A stretch of DNA of 64,000 nt from Methanofollis aquaemaris (GCF_017357525.1 NZ_CP036172.1:1090561-1154560); one strand, 5' to 3'. Counted from the stretch's first letter, positions 1 through 8,285 are shown. Numbers and translations: made by a program. Notes: generated by a model from the letters alone, not told the origin.

Positions 1-1
1 C

Positions 2-430
2 CAGGGGAAAGAGTGGCCGCGCTTCTCAGACCACGACGTCCCGGTCGCCTCCGCGGCTCACGGGATCAGGGGGACCGTCGACAAGATCGACCCTGCGCTC
101 CCGGCCTTCGCACTTACCAGAGCAAGCGAGGCGCCGCAGGCCGGAGTCTGGGGAGCCGACCGGGTCAGGGTCGCCGGTTTTATCGCCTGCGTCAGGGAGA
201 GCCTCGGACTCGAGGTAAGCGGCGGGTGGGTGGAGTACGTCCCCTCTGGCGTCCTCAGATTCTGCACCCCCGGCCCCAGGGACCGGCGGGTGATGCTCAG
301 GGCGGTCGATGCCGCAAAAAAAGTTGAAGAGGGACAGATCCCGAGAAAACCGCTCAACCCGCCGTGCGCCAGGTGCCCGCACGAGGAGCGGTGCGCACCC
401 GGACCGCGGCGACTCTCGGACCTGCTGTGA
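2..430 (+). CDS. Cas4-like (DUF83) nuclease-family protein, 3' part
   Basis: The frame is open from the window edge to a TGA, giving 142 residues of a protein whose start lies outside. It contains an early GTVDKID segment like the G-x-V-D motif of the PD-(D/E)XK fold in Cas4/DUF83 proteins, and a C-terminal cysteine cluster (PPCARCPHEERC) like the Fe-S cysteines of that family. The segment where Cas4 has its catalytic lysine and the Q-x3-Y helix reads FALTRAS and DRVRVAGF, so the usual Lys and Gln are not obvious and the protein may be inactive or divergent. No cas genes or CRISPR array are visible nearby, so a role in spacer acquisition is not supported. The family call is inference from motifs. 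Confidence 0.6.
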   Translation, partial: QGKEWPRFSDHDVPVASAAHGIRGTVDKIDPALPAFALTRASEAPQAGVWGADRVRVAGFIACVRESLGLEVSGGWVEYVPSGVLRFCTPGPRDRRVMLRAVDAAKKVEEGQIPRKPLNPPCARCPHEERCAPGPRRLSDLL

Positions 431-913
431 GATGGCTCTCTGGATTTTCCCCTTCCGAAACGTGAATCGAGAATCGACCACCCGGCGCGAAGAGGGGGGA
501 AGGCGTGATGATCTGGGCGTGCCGCCCATATTGTAGAATTGCTCATGAGGCGAAAGCACGCCTCAAGCATACGAGATGAACATTTCTCGCCGCACGATCG
601 CTCATTTCAAGACTGAAGAACCGATGGGAATCGTGTTCCATCGCCGCCCCCGCCTATCCTCATCGTGGGGGGTCCGGGGGCAAAGCCCCCCGGCGCGAGA
701 CTCCGGGAAATATTCTGCGATGAGGGCGGCACACCTGATCATCACGCCTTCCCGAACATCGGTGCCGGGGGGCGGCGATTGAAAGGGATCGGCCCACACG
801 CTGAAGCGTTGCTCAGAACAATGTTCAACCGCGTATGCTTGAGCCCAAAACTCATGCCGAATTCTACAGAGCCGAAAAAAGAGATTTATGCAGGAAGAGG
901 GGGTTCCCCCCTC
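431..913. repeat. Repeat-rich spacer with two opposed copies of a dispersed element
   Basis: I see no credible gene here. One copy on the plus strand runs from GGCGTGATGATC (about 501) through TGTAGAATT (533) to CTCAAGCATACG and GAACATT (585). A second copy is on the minus strand, with its TGTAGAATT end at 868 and its GGCGTGATGATC end near 750. The order of the two sub-blocks differs between the copies. Between them is a near-perfect GC hairpin, CCGGGGGC/GCCCCCGG, at 674-693. Related pieces occur near 8141-8205, 12575-12720, 14625-14790 and 30396-30410. Confidence 0.6.
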
Positions 914-1840
914 TCAGGCCTGTTCCATCAGCGTCTTCGAGACGATATACTCGCCCTTCGCCTCGCGGGTCGTGCCCACGATGAGCCACTGTGTATCGCC
1001 GTGCTGCTCCAGGACACCCTGGGCCTCGATCACCTCGCCCGCGAGGGCCTGCCCCGAATAGGTGTGGGTGAACGAGATCACCCGCGAGACCGACTCGTGC
1101 TCCACCTCATAGACCGCAGGGGAGTCGAAGGCGTTGGAGGCGTCGGTGACCGTCGCCTCGATCCGCGTTCTTCCGAGTTCCTTGCCCTTCCCCGCGGGGG
1201 CCGAGGCGAGGGCGTCGTACGACCGCGTATACAGGAGGTCGAAGTAGGTGTCGCCGAACTCCCCCCGGTTCCATTTGCGCGACTCGTGGAGGACGAAGGC
1301 ATCGAAGGAGATCTCGGGGATACGTTTGGTGTAGACCTTCCGCCACATCTCCTCGCTCATCCGCGGGAGTTTCCCGGCCTCGACCAGTTTTTTCAGTCTG
1401 GCCTGGGCCGTGAACCATGCTGGCCCATAGACCACCAGGTCGATGTCGGAGGCCCCGTTCTCCAGACCGAGCACCCGCGATCCCGTGCATCCGACCGCAC
1501 CTGCCGGGAGATCGAAACAGTTGAGAAGGCGCTGAACGCGGGGATCGCGCGAGGCGATCCAGTCCATCCGCTCGTCGGGCTTGTAGACCTTCGTGACGTC
1601 GCTAAGCGGCACGCGGTGGAGGGTGTCGAGGTACTCGGGCTTGTGCTCCCTGATATATTCGAACGCAGGTTCGAAGTCCAGTTTGGTGTACCGCCGGCCC
1701 TCCGGGTTCACCCGCTCCCCGTGCTCGTCGGGGACGTACCTGAGCACGCACCCGACCCGTTCGTCGTTGTCATATGCCGAGACGGCGTAGATATGGCCGT
1801 CGGTATCCTCGATAAAATCACGTAGTCTGATCGCGTTCAT
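914..1840 (-). CDS. Predicted archaeal nucleotidyltransferase (COG1665-like)
   Basis: The 308-aa protein carries a pol-beta-type nucleotidyltransferase signature at residues 120-139: G-S-R, then S-D-I-D-L-V, with Asp132 and Asp134 as the likely metal-binding pair. The rest looks like a single soluble domain with no membrane segment or signal peptide. The ATG at 1838-1840 overlaps the stop of the upstream tsaC gene in an ATGA arrangement, which fixes the start and implies translational coupling. It is the last gene of the three-gene minus-strand operon. Its substrate is unknown; the family is a conserved archaeal group usually annotated only as a predicted nucleotidyltransferase. Confidence 0.7.
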   Translation of the reverse strand: MNAIRLRDFIEDTDGHIYAVSAYDNDERVGCVLRYVPDEHGERVNPEGRRYTKLDFEPAFEYIREHKPEYLDTLHRVPLSDVTKVYKPDERMDWIASRDPRVQRLLNCFDLPAGAVGCTGSRVLGLENGASDIDLVVYGPAWFTAQARLKKLVEAGKLPRMSEEMWRKVYTKRIPEISFDAFVLHESRKWNRGEFGDTYFDLLYTRSYDALASAPAGKGKELGRTRIEATVTDASNAFDSPAVYEVEHESVSRVISFTHTYSGQALAGEVIEAQGVLEQHGDTQWLIVGTTREAKGEYIVSKTLMEQA

Positions 1841-2418
1841 TCCAATGCTCCCAGAAATGCTCCGACCTCCTCGACCTTCGCACCGGGCCGCAGAACCTTC
1901 CGGTGCACGAGGTCGACGACGGTGCTCGGCGTCCCGGGGAGGACGCCGCCGTCGATGAGATAGTCGTGGGGGACGTGGACCTGATCGACGGTGATCGGGT
2001 CGGGCCCTCCGTGGATATTCGCGCTCGTCGCCGTGATGGGGGCGTCGAGTTCCCGGATCAGGGCGAGGGCGACCGGGTGGTCCGGGAACCTGACCCCGAT
2101 ATTCCCGGTGCCCCCGGTGAGAGTGGCCGGAAGGCATGACTTCGCCTTCAGCACGACCGTCACCGGACCGGGCAGGAAACGGTCTACGAACGCCTCGGCC
2201 ACATTGTCGAGACGGGCGATCGCACCGAGCATCTCGATGTCGCTGACCGCGACCGAGACCGGCATGGAGGGCGGGCGCATCTTCGCCTCGTACACCCGCT
2301 CGACGGCAAGTTCGGAGAGTGCATCGGCCCCGAGGCCGTAGATCGTGTCGGTCGGGTAGACCACCAGTCCGTCGCGCCTGAGCACGCGGACCGCCTTCTG
2401 GATGACCGCTTCGTCCAT
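1837..2418 (-). CDS. tsaC: Threonylcarbamoyl-AMP synthase, Sua5/YciO/YrdC family
   Basis: The 193-aa protein is a single YrdC-fold domain. It should make threonylcarbamoyl-AMP from threonine, bicarbonate and ATP, the first step of tRNA t6A modification. Visible motifs are PTDTIYGLG (22-30), the K-x-R-P-P-S-x-P segment (46-53) and TSANIHG (131-137). I chose the ATG at 2418 over an upstream start because AGGAG lies just before it and the upstream gene stops at 2420. A second t6A gene, pcc1 of the KEOPS complex, lies at 11544-11774 in this window, though not in the same operon. The family call is firm; the exact subfamily (TsaC versus YciO) is less so. Confidence 0.85.
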   Translation of the reverse strand: MDEAVIQKAVRVLRRDGLVVYPTDTIYGLGADALSELAVERVYEAKMRPPSMPVSVAVSDIEMLGAIARLDNVAEAFVDRFLPGPVTVVLKAKSCLPATLTGGTGNIGVRFPDHPVALALIRELDAPITATSANIHGGPDPITVDQVHVPHDYLIDGGVLPGTPSTVVDLVHRKVLRPGAKVEEVGAFLGALE

Positions 2419-2419
2419 C

Positions 2420-3175
2420 TTAAAACTCCTGCCCGCGGACACGGGCGATATTGAAGACTGCACGTTTCGAAACGTGCATCACGGCAAAGACCCCGGCCTG
2501 GATGGGATCGGTGACCACCAGGTCGGCGTGCTTGGGGACGCTCCCGGCCATCTTCAGGGCGATGACCGGGATCCCGGCCGCCCGCACCCGGTCGACCGCC
2601 GTCGAGATCGTCCCTCCCATCAGGGATCCGGCCAGGACCAGGATCGAGGCTCTGGGGAGGCGGGCGACGGCCTCAACAGCCTCGGCAAGATTTTTTTCAC
2701 CGACGAGCGGGATGGTGTCCACCGAGATCCGCTCGCCCCTGATGTTGTGGCGGTCGGCCTCGTTCACCGCCCCGAGCGCCACCTGCGCCACCTGGGCTCC
2801 GCCGCCGAAGATGATCACTCTGGATCCGAAGATCTTGGAGAAGGTGTCGAGGGTGGTGACCTGGTGCATCGTCGGAACGGCTAGAAGGTCGGCGATCACC
2901 TTCCCGATCCCGCCTGCACACTCGACCTCGAAATAAAAGAGCGCTCTTCCCGCGTGGTCGCCCGAGTGCAGGATCGACTGCTGGACCGTCACCACGTTCG
3001 CTCCGTTTGCAGCCATAATTGCGGCGATGTCGCGCAGGACGCCGGGCTGATTCTCGGCGATGATGCTGACGGCATGGAGTTCGAGGATATCAAGTGCGTG
3101 CAGATGTTCAGACTCTTCCATATGCAGCAGAGACAGGAATTTGGCCTGTCCCCCTCCTTTTGCGATAAGAATCAT
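2420..3175 (-). CDS. ACT-domain protein of methanogens (DUF5612-like)
   Basis: This reading frame of 251 codons has an ACT domain near its N-terminus (about 25-100: HAVSIIAENQPGVLRDIAAIM), followed by a roughly 150-residue conserved region ending in a sugar-isomerase-like or phosphatase-like alpha/beta stretch (SILVLAGSLMGGTIS). ACT domains bind amino acids, so a regulatory role in amino-acid metabolism is plausible; some relatives are described as predicted regulators of homoserine dehydrogenase. The start is uncertain: the ATG at 3175 and an internal ATG at 3121 are both possible, and neither has a clear ribosome binding site. It is the first gene of the operon with tsaC and the nucleotidyltransferase. 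Confidence 0.7.
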   Translation of the reverse strand: MILIAKGGGQAKFLSLLHMEESEHLHALDILELHAVSIIAENQPGVLRDIAAIMAANGANVVTVQQSILHSGDHAGRALFYFEVECAGGIGKVIADLLAVPTMHQVTTLDTFSKIFGSRVIIFGGGAQVAQVALGAVNEADRHNIRGERISVDTIPLVGEKNLAEAVEAVARLPRASILVLAGSLMGGTISTAVDRVRAAGIPVIALKMAGSVPKHADLVVTDPIQAGVFAVMHVSKRAVFNIARVRGQEF

Positions 3176-3253
3176 TGACCGCCGTACACTTTAAGGTGTT
3201 TCATTCTGCGCATCGCGCGGCGAGGAGAGGCGAGGGTCGCCCCCCGTGCGACG

Positions 3254-3266
3254 GAGTATAAAGTCT
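3254..3266 (-). promoter_or_regulatory. TATA promoter for the ACT-tsaC-nucleotidyltransferase operon
   Basis: On the minus strand the bases read GACTTTATACTCC, a TATA-like box inside a small GGAG/CTCC inverted repeat. Transcription would start about 25 bases downstream, near 3235, giving a 60-base leader to the 3175 start. The rest of 3176-3410 holds no gene. Confidence 0.45.
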
Positions 3267-3392
3267 CCGGTTTGTGATAGGGGGTAGATGAGTAGATCCT
3301 GAAAGAGGGGAGCATCCTCTCTTCGATTCTTGACCGACCCGCTCTAATTTATCTCAATATAGGGCGTGAGGGTTCCCCCCACACAGCGCCGC

Positions 3393-3399
3393 AAAAAAA
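3393..3399 (-). terminator. Oligo-T terminator after the siroheme Fe-S gene
   Basis: Seven consecutive T on the minus strand begin 12 bases after the stop of the 3411-4250 gene. Archaeal RNA polymerase terminates at such runs. Confidence 0.5.
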
Positions 3400-3410
3400 G
3401 ATCGAAGCCC

Positions 3411-4250
3411 TTACCGTTCGAGCCCGAGGGCAGCAAAGACCTCATCCGGCCCGAGGCGGTCGAGCATCTGGCCGAGACGTTCGCCCTTCCGGGTGTGCTC
3501 CGCGAAGTAGTCGATGACCCTCGCGACGAGGGCGGGGACCTCCTCTTCGGGGACGAGTCCGGCGAGGCGGGTGCCGGCCCTGACCCGGCGTCCGGCCTGG
3601 CCGCCGAGGAAGAGGGTGAGCCCCTGCTCGCGGACCGAGATGGCGTCCTTCGGGCAGACGGCGATGCAGTCCCCGCACCCGATGCAACGCTCCGACGAGA
3701 AGACGAACGTCCCCTCGTCGATCGAGACCACGCCCTCCCGGCAGAGTCGCACACAGGCGCCGCACCCGATGCAGGCGTCGGCGTCGAAGGTGGGGTAGGC
3801 ACGGCCCATCAGCCCGATGTCGTTGAACTGCACTCTGGAGCAGTTGTTCGGGCACCCGGCGATCCCGATCTTGATTTTTCTGGGGAGGGGCCGGCCGCCC
3901 TGCGCCTCCTCGATCGTCCGGGCGAGAACCTGGGTATCGGCGCACCCGTGCCGGCAGACCGTACCCTTGCAGGCGACGACCGACCGCACCGTCGGGCCGG
4001 TGCTCCCGGTCTCCAGACCCGCCGCCTTGAGGGCCGCGGCGACGGCCCCGGCGTCCTCGCGCTTCACCCAGGGGATCTCGAGGTTCAGCCTGAAGGTCGC
4101 TCCCACATAGTCGCGGCCGTACTTCTTCGCCGCCGCGGCGACGGCCTCCAGTTGTTCGGCCGTGAGGTTCCCGGCCGGGGCCTTCACCCTCACCGAGACA
4201 TAGCCCTTTTCTTTCTGCGGCAGGACGCCGTCCAGTTTTGTGCCCGTCAT
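3411..4250 (-). CDS. Small siroheme/4Fe-4S sulfite reductase-like protein with ferredoxin domain
   Basis: The 279-aa protein joins a nitrite/sulfite reductase half-domain to two 4Fe-4S ferredoxin motifs. Cys94, Cys99 and Cys103 followed by Cys133 and Cys137 (GCPNNC) form the siroheme-[4Fe-4S] region. Cys160/163/166/170 and Cys189/192/195/199 are classic C-x2-C-x2-C-x3-C clusters. This layout matches the small dissimilatory sulfite reductase-like proteins of methanogens, whose physiological reaction is not settled; sulfite, nitrite or another oxyanion are candidates. The spacing of the first cysteine pair (C-x4-C) is slightly shorter than the usual C-x5-C. It follows thiM-thiE in the same direction, 9 bases after thiE, so it probably shares their transcript. 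Confidence 0.85.
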   Translation of the reverse strand: MTGTKLDGVLPQKEKGYVSVRVKAPAGNLTAEQLEAVAAAAKKYGRDYVGATFRLNLEIPWVKREDAGAVAAALKAAGLETGSTGPTVRSVVACKGTVCRHGCADTQVLARTIEEAQGGRPLPRKIKIGIAGCPNNCSRVQFNDIGLMGRAYPTFDADACIGCGACVRLCREGVVSIDEGTFVFSSERCIGCGDCIAVCPKDAISVREQGLTLFLGGQAGRRVRAGTRLAGLVPEEEVPALVARVIDYFAEHTRKGERLGQMLDRLGPDEVFAALGLER

Positions 4251-4259
4251 GTGTCAGGA

Positions 4260-4937
4260 TCAGGGTTGGACCGGATCCGGCATCAATCTGCCCGATGCAA
4301 CGAGCAGATCGGCTTTTGCCGCAGTGATGATAACTTTCATCCGGCGAGCCGCTTGAACCGCATCCTCCTGGCCGACGACTGCGGAGACGACGGCGACACC
4401 GTCGGCGCCCGCGGCGATGACCTCGGCCACGTTTTCAGGGCCGATGCCGCCGATCCCGAGCAGGGGGAGGGCGACCGAGGATCTGATCTCGCGCAGAGTT
4501 CTAAGCCCGTGGCCTGGCCCGGCGTCGGCCTTGGTGCCGGTCGAGAAGGTGGGGCTGAGTGCGAGATAGTCCGCACCCCCCACCACTGCGGTCGTCGCCT
4601 CAACGACGTCCCCGACCGAGACTCCGATGAGGAAACCCGGCGGGGCGAGGGCCCGCGCCTCCTCCACCGGGAGATCGTCCTGCCCCAGGTGGACGCCGTC
4701 GGCCCCGGCCGCGAGGGCGACGTCCAGACGGTCGTTGACGATGAAGAGGGCTCCGGCCGTCGAGGTGACCGCACGGATCCCCCGCGCCGTCCTCAGGAGG
4801 TCGGCGGTGCACATCTGTTTGTCCCGCAACTGGACCACATCGGCCCCGCCGGCGACAGCGAGACGGGCCTGGTCGAAGTGGGAGCGGCCGCGGCCGACCT
4901 CGCTGTCGGTGACGACGTACAGGTCGTACGCCACCAT
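4260..4937 (-). CDS. thiE: Thiamine-phosphate synthase
   Basis: The 225-aa TIM-barrel protein condenses hydroxymethylpyrimidine diphosphate with hydroxyethylthiazole phosphate to make thiamine phosphate. Family motifs are QLRDK (36-40), the VNDR segment (67-70), GVHLGQDDLP (81-90) and the phosphate-binding GIGGI near residue 160. Length is normal for the family, with an extra hydrophobic and basic tail. Its ATG shares one base with the thiM stop in a TGATG arrangement, so the two are translationally coupled. No TPP riboswitch is visible upstream of the operon. Confidence 0.93.
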   Translation of the reverse strand: MVAYDLYVVTDSEVGRGRSHFDQARLAVAGGADVVQLRDKQMCTADLLRTARGIRAVTSTAGALFIVNDRLDVALAAGADGVHLGQDDLPVEEARALAPPGFLIGVSVGDVVEATTAVVGGADYLALSPTFSTGTKADAGPGHGLRTLREIRSSVALPLLGIGGIGPENVAEVIAAGADGVAVVSAVVGQEDAVQAARRMKVIITAAKADLLVASGRLMPDPVQP

Positions 4938-5737
4938 CAGACGACCTCCAGCCGCGCCTCCTCTTCGAGATCTTCGGGCGTCAGGCGGTAGAGTTCATCG
5001 AAGAGCGCCGTCCTGAACGAGTACGGTCCCCGCGCGCAGGCGGCTGCGTGCTCGCCCGCACGCCCGAAGGCGACGAGGGCCGCCGCCGCACCGACGAGGG
5101 GATCGTCGGCGACGGCCACGAACGAACCGACCACCGAGGAGGCCATGCACCCGGTGCCTGAGAGACGGTCCATCATCACATGGCCGTTCCCGACCAGGAC
5201 TACGCGGTTCCCGTCGGTGACGACATCGGTCTCGTCGGTCATCGCCACCACCGTGCCGGTCGCCAGGGCGCAGGCCTTTGCGGTCTCGACCGGGTCGCCG
5301 GCAAGCCCGCACGAGTCCACGCCCCGCACCTTCCCGCCCATGCCGGCGAGGACACCGATCTCCCCGGCATTTCCTTTCAGCACCGCGACCTTCACCTCTC
5401 TGAGGATCCGCAGCACCGCCTCGGTCCGCAGCGCCGTCGCCCCGGCGCCCACCGGATCGAGGACGACCGGCACGCCGAGTTCGTTCGCCCGCTTGCCCGC
5501 GAGGAGCATCGACTCCACCTGGGCCGGGTTGAGCGTCCCGATGTTGAGGACGAGCGCCCCGGCCGCCGCGACCATCTCGGCCGACTCTTCGGCGGCCTCG
5601 GCCATCACCGGGGCGGCCCCAGCGCAGATAGTGATGTTCGCGCAGTCGTTGATCGTCACGGTGTTGGTGATATGGTGTACGAGCGGCCGAGTCTCCCGCA
5701 GGCGCGAGAGGAGGGCAGCGCAGATCTTTGCGTCCAT
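4937..5737 (-). CDS. thiM: Hydroxyethylthiazole kinase
   Basis: The 266-aa ribokinase-fold protein phosphorylates 4-methyl-5-(2-hydroxyethyl)thiazole for salvage into thiamine. The N-terminal substrate motif VHHITNTVTINDCAN starts at residue 20, and the ATP/catalytic region SGTGCM has the family cysteine at 197. Length is typical. Together with thiE downstream it makes a two-enzyme thiazole salvage and coupling unit. The start at 5737 lies 52 bases after the stop of the small gene at 5790, so the upstream genes may be on the same message. Confidence 0.93.
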   Translation of the reverse strand: MDAKICAALLSRLRETRPLVHHITNTVTINDCANITICAGAAPVMAEAAEESAEMVAAAGALVLNIGTLNPAQVESMLLAGKRANELGVPVVLDPVGAGATALRTEAVLRILREVKVAVLKGNAGEIGVLAGMGGKVRGVDSCGLAGDPVETAKACALATGTVVAMTDETDVVTDGNRVVLVGNGHVMMDRLSGTGCMASSVVGSFVAVADDPLVGAAAALVAFGRAGEHAAACARGPYSFRTALFDELYRLTPEDLEEEARLEVV

Positions 5738-5789
5738 GGTTATGATGAAAATGGGTCGGATGAGATGAGAGGTGTTGCGGTGGGGGCAG

Positions 5790-6107
5790 TCACCTGCCGT
5801 ACAGGTGCTCGTGCACCCGCGTCATGAGCGCCGCCTCGCGCCGCTTCAATGTCCGGAGGTCGGGGTCGCCGTCGCGGTACAGCGCGAAGAGCGAATACAG
5901 AAAGTCGGCCGTCAGGTCGATCACCTCGCGCCTGAACCGCACCTCGACCGTCGTGTCCCCGGCAAACCCCTTGATGGAGAAACAGTCGGGCTTCTCGAAG
6001 GTGTAGAAGCCCTCGCCGACGCCCGGCATCGCCGTCACCGTCCCAAAATCTTTGAGGTACGAGAAGAACTCCGCGGTCAGGGGAGCGCTGAGGACAAACT
6101 CCTTCAT
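5790..6107 (-). CDS. Conserved hypothetical protein, 105 aa
   Basis: I do not recognise this family. The protein starts MKEFVLSAPL and ends VHEHLYGR, is soluble and of mixed charge, and has no cysteine cluster or membrane helix. One Cys (in the PDCFSIKGF stretch) sits near the middle. I chose the ATG at 6107 because residues upstream of it are low-complexity and overlap the aminotransferase gene. It lies between a cysteine-desulfurase homologue and the thiamine genes, which suggests but does not show a link to sulfur chemistry. The ribosome binding site is weak. Confidence 0.55.
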   Translation of the reverse strand: MKEFVLSAPLTAEFFSYLKDFGTVTAMPGVGEGFYTFEKPDCFSIKGFAGDTTVEVRFRREVIDLTADFLYSLFALYRDGDPDLRTLKRREAALMTRVHEHLYGR

Positions 6108-6129
6108 CTGGGTGCCGTCGGCACAGGAC

Positions 6130-7317
6130 TTATGCCGAATCGACCTGACGATCCGCATGGCGTGCCACCTCCCTGATCGCGCGGGCCGCGGTTCTGCATT
6201 CCTCGTCGGTCGTGAACCAGGAGAGGCTGAGCCGCACACAGCCTTTCCCGTCGTCGATGGCCCGGTGCACCAGAGGGGCGCAGTGGAGCCCGGGCCTCCC
6301 GACCACCCCGTAGGCGCGGGCCAGGACGAACCCGAGATCGTCGTCGTCCATTTCCCGGATGGAGAAGGAGACGATCGGGAGCGCGGGGCGCTCGGTGTAG
6401 ACGAGGATGTTTGGCTCTTCCTTGAGTTCCCGGATGATCAGTGCCGTCTGGCGTTCGGCCTTCTCCGCGATCGCGTCCGTGCCGACCGAGCGGACGAACT
6501 CCACGCCGGCCGCGAGCGCCGCCAGGCCGGGGTGGTTGGGTGTCCCGGCCTCGAACCGCTCCGGCATCTCCCGCGGCTGGAGGAGGGAGAACGAATCGGT
6601 CCCGGTGCCCCCGACCCGCACCGGTGCCACGGCTTCGGGGTCGCGGATATAGAACCCGCCGGTCCCGGAGATCCCGAAGAGACCCTTGTGCCCGGTGAAG
6701 ACGTAGGCGTCGACCGGGAGCGCCCCCAGGTCCACCGGAATATGCCCGGCGGTCTGCGCCCCGTCGACGATGAAATAGATCCCGTGCTCGTGGAGGATCT
6801 CCCCGATCGCTCCGACGTCCTGGACAGTGCCGAGGACGTTGCTCCCGTGCGCCATGACCATGAGCCCGGTCTCCGGGCGAATGACCGCCCGGACCGCCGC
6901 GGGTGAGACGAACCCGTCCTCCTCGAAGGGGAGGACGGTGAGACTGATCCGCCCCTCGTGTTCCAGTTCGTGGAGCGGCCGGAGCACCGAGTTGTGGTCG
7001 AGGGCAGTGGTCAGGACATGGCAGGGACCGGGATGGGCGGCGAGGAATCCGTGGATGAGAAGGTTGAGCGAGTCGGTGGCATTCAGGGTGAAGATATAGT
7101 GCTCCGGAGGCCCGGCATGGAAGAGGCAGGCCAGGGCCTCGCGGGCGAGGGTCGGGTAGTCCTCGCCCTGCGTCCCCGCGGTCCGTCCCGACCCGAAGAC
7201 CGGGGCGGCGAGGGCGGTCGTGACCGCGGCGATCACCTCCGGGGGTTTGGGCCAGGTCGTCGCGGCGTTGTTCAGGTAGATTATCGGTTGATCGTCTCTC
7301 ATGCTCTTCTCTGTCAC
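6130..7317 (-). CDS. Class V aminotransferase, cysteine desulfurase-family protein
   Basis: The 395-aa PLP enzyme has the family hallmarks: YLNNAATTWPKP at the N-terminus, His108 in DHNS, Asp185 in the VDGAQ stretch and the Schiff-base Lys211 in TGHKG. Cys346 in GLHCAP is where cysteine desulfurases and selenocysteine lyases hold the persulfide. It therefore probably moves sulfur from cysteine, though related proteins act on other substrates. The GTG/ATG choice is unimportant; an ATG at residue 6 (MRDDQ) is an alternative start at 7302. The next gene begins 23 bases after its stop, and thiM-thiE and the siroheme protein follow, giving a sulfur-linked neighbourhood. Confidence 0.85.
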   Translation of the reverse strand: MTEKSMRDDQPIIYLNNAATTWPKPPEVIAAVTTALAAPVFGSGRTAGTQGEDYPTLAREALACLFHAGPPEHYIFTLNATDSLNLLIHGFLAAHPGPCHVLTTALDHNSVLRPLHELEHEGRISLTVLPFEEDGFVSPAAVRAVIRPETGLMVMAHGSNVLGTVQDVGAIGEILHEHGIYFIVDGAQTAGHIPVDLGALPVDAYVFTGHKGLFGISGTGGFYIRDPEAVAPVRVGGTGTDSFSLLQPREMPERFEAGTPNHPGLAALAAGVEFVRSVGTDAIAEKAERQTALIIRELKEEPNILVYTERPALPIVSFSIREMDDDDLGFVLARAYGVVGRPGLHCAPLVHRAIDDGKGCVRLSLSWFTTDEECRTAARAIREVARHADRQVDSA

Positions 7318-7396
7318 TGTAATCTGCCGAACACACGAAAAACGTGATGGTAAGGGACATCAGGGCATGCTGCACCGCAGAGTCGGGAATACACGA

Positions 7397-7975
7397 TCAG
7401 GAGAGGAACGCAGAGACGATCCCATCGAGGAGTCCTTCTGATCCATACTGTTCTCCGTACGCCTTTTTCGCCAGTGCCAGGTGATTCAAGGACTCGTCCA
7501 TGGCACGGTCCCCCAGTCCCCAGTAATATTTTTCTCCGGTGAGGTTCGACTCCATCAGAGTCCGGGCCCGCTTCATCTCATACTCGCACGCGAGCAGACC
7601 GCACTCGTCCGCAAGACAATACTCCTCCTTTATACCCTCGAACCGGTCAGATACCGGCATCGAAGCGAGGGCCTGCATCCTCTTCTCATAGACCGCCCTC
7701 TGGGTTTCAGCGATCTGGTACATCTTCTGATAATCTCCGGCCAGTTCCGCGCCGATGGTCGCGTCCCACCTCCCCATCGGCAGGTCATTGCACGCGTCCA
7801 GATACGCGACGTCTTCATCGGTCAAGTTCTGATCCTGGGAATCATCCCGGACCTGAAGACACCCGCACGATGCCGAGGCGAAGAGAAGAAGAAACACGAT
7901 CCATACGACCAGACCGATTCCAGAAAAGGTACGACGACCACCAGGACTTTTTTGTATCATGAAATTTTGTATCAT
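7397..7975 (-). CDS. Putative lipoprotein, 192 aa
   Basis: The protein begins MIQNFMIQKS, has a hydrophobic segment (about 20-36, GLVVWIVFLLLFASA) and then a Cys in ASCGC, which looks like a lipobox, so it is probably exported and lipid-anchored. The mature part is helical and rich in charged residues with several cysteines. I do not recognise a family. I chose the ATG at 7975 because GGAGTGG precedes it; the ATG 15 bases further in has no such site. The two starts sit in a direct repeat of TTTTGTATCATGAAA-type sequence, so the first five codons look like a small duplication. Confidence 0.6.
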   Translation of the reverse strand: MIQNFMIQKSPGGRRTFSGIGLVVWIVFLLLFASASCGCLQVRDDSQDQNLTDEDVAYLDACNDLPMGRWDATIGAELAGDYQKMYQIAETQRAVYEKRMQALASMPVSDRFEGIKEEYCLADECGLLACEYEMKRARTLMESNLTGEKYYWGLGDRAMDESLNHLALAKKAYGEQYGSEGLLDGIVSAFLS

Positions 7976-8285
7976 GAAAACGCCCACTCCAATGCTCGGA
8001 CGACTCATGCCCCGCATCGAAGGGAGGGGGCGGAGGAAAACTCAACTCCATGCGCCGCCGACATACCATTCATGATACCATATATGACGATTTTAATATT
8101 GTGATCGGTTTCTGGTTTCGTTGAATCAGGCACGGGCCGTGAGTGCGCCTCAAGCATGCCGCATGAACATTGGTGGAAGGATCCTTGATCCCTCTCAATC
8201 GCGACCAGGCGACGGGGAGGGCACCACCCGCGCTTTTTTGCGATCATTCGACAAAGACCTCAATTGCACACGACGCGGTGGACCC
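7976..8285. other. Gene-free spacer with an AT-rich promoter region and a repeat copy
   Basis: Around 8075-8110 is an AT-rich stretch (CATATATGACG, TTTTAATATT) that can serve as the promoter of the lipoprotein gene on the minus strand. At 8141-8205 is a copy of the dispersed element seen in the first kilobase, with CCTCAAGCAT, GAACATT and GATCCCTCTCAATCGC in the same order as on the minus strand of the 868-770 copy. I see no gene. Confidence 0.5.

Noticed and set aside
3366-4991. Long plus-strand open frame of 541 codons opposite the siroheme and thiE genes
   Set aside because: Its product has no recognisable domain and the minus-strand genes have clear motifs; long antisense frames are expected at this GC content.
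5738-5830. Possible TPP riboswitch upstream of thiM
   Set aside because: The conserved CTGAGA and ACCTGAT-type blocks are not present; nothing supports it.
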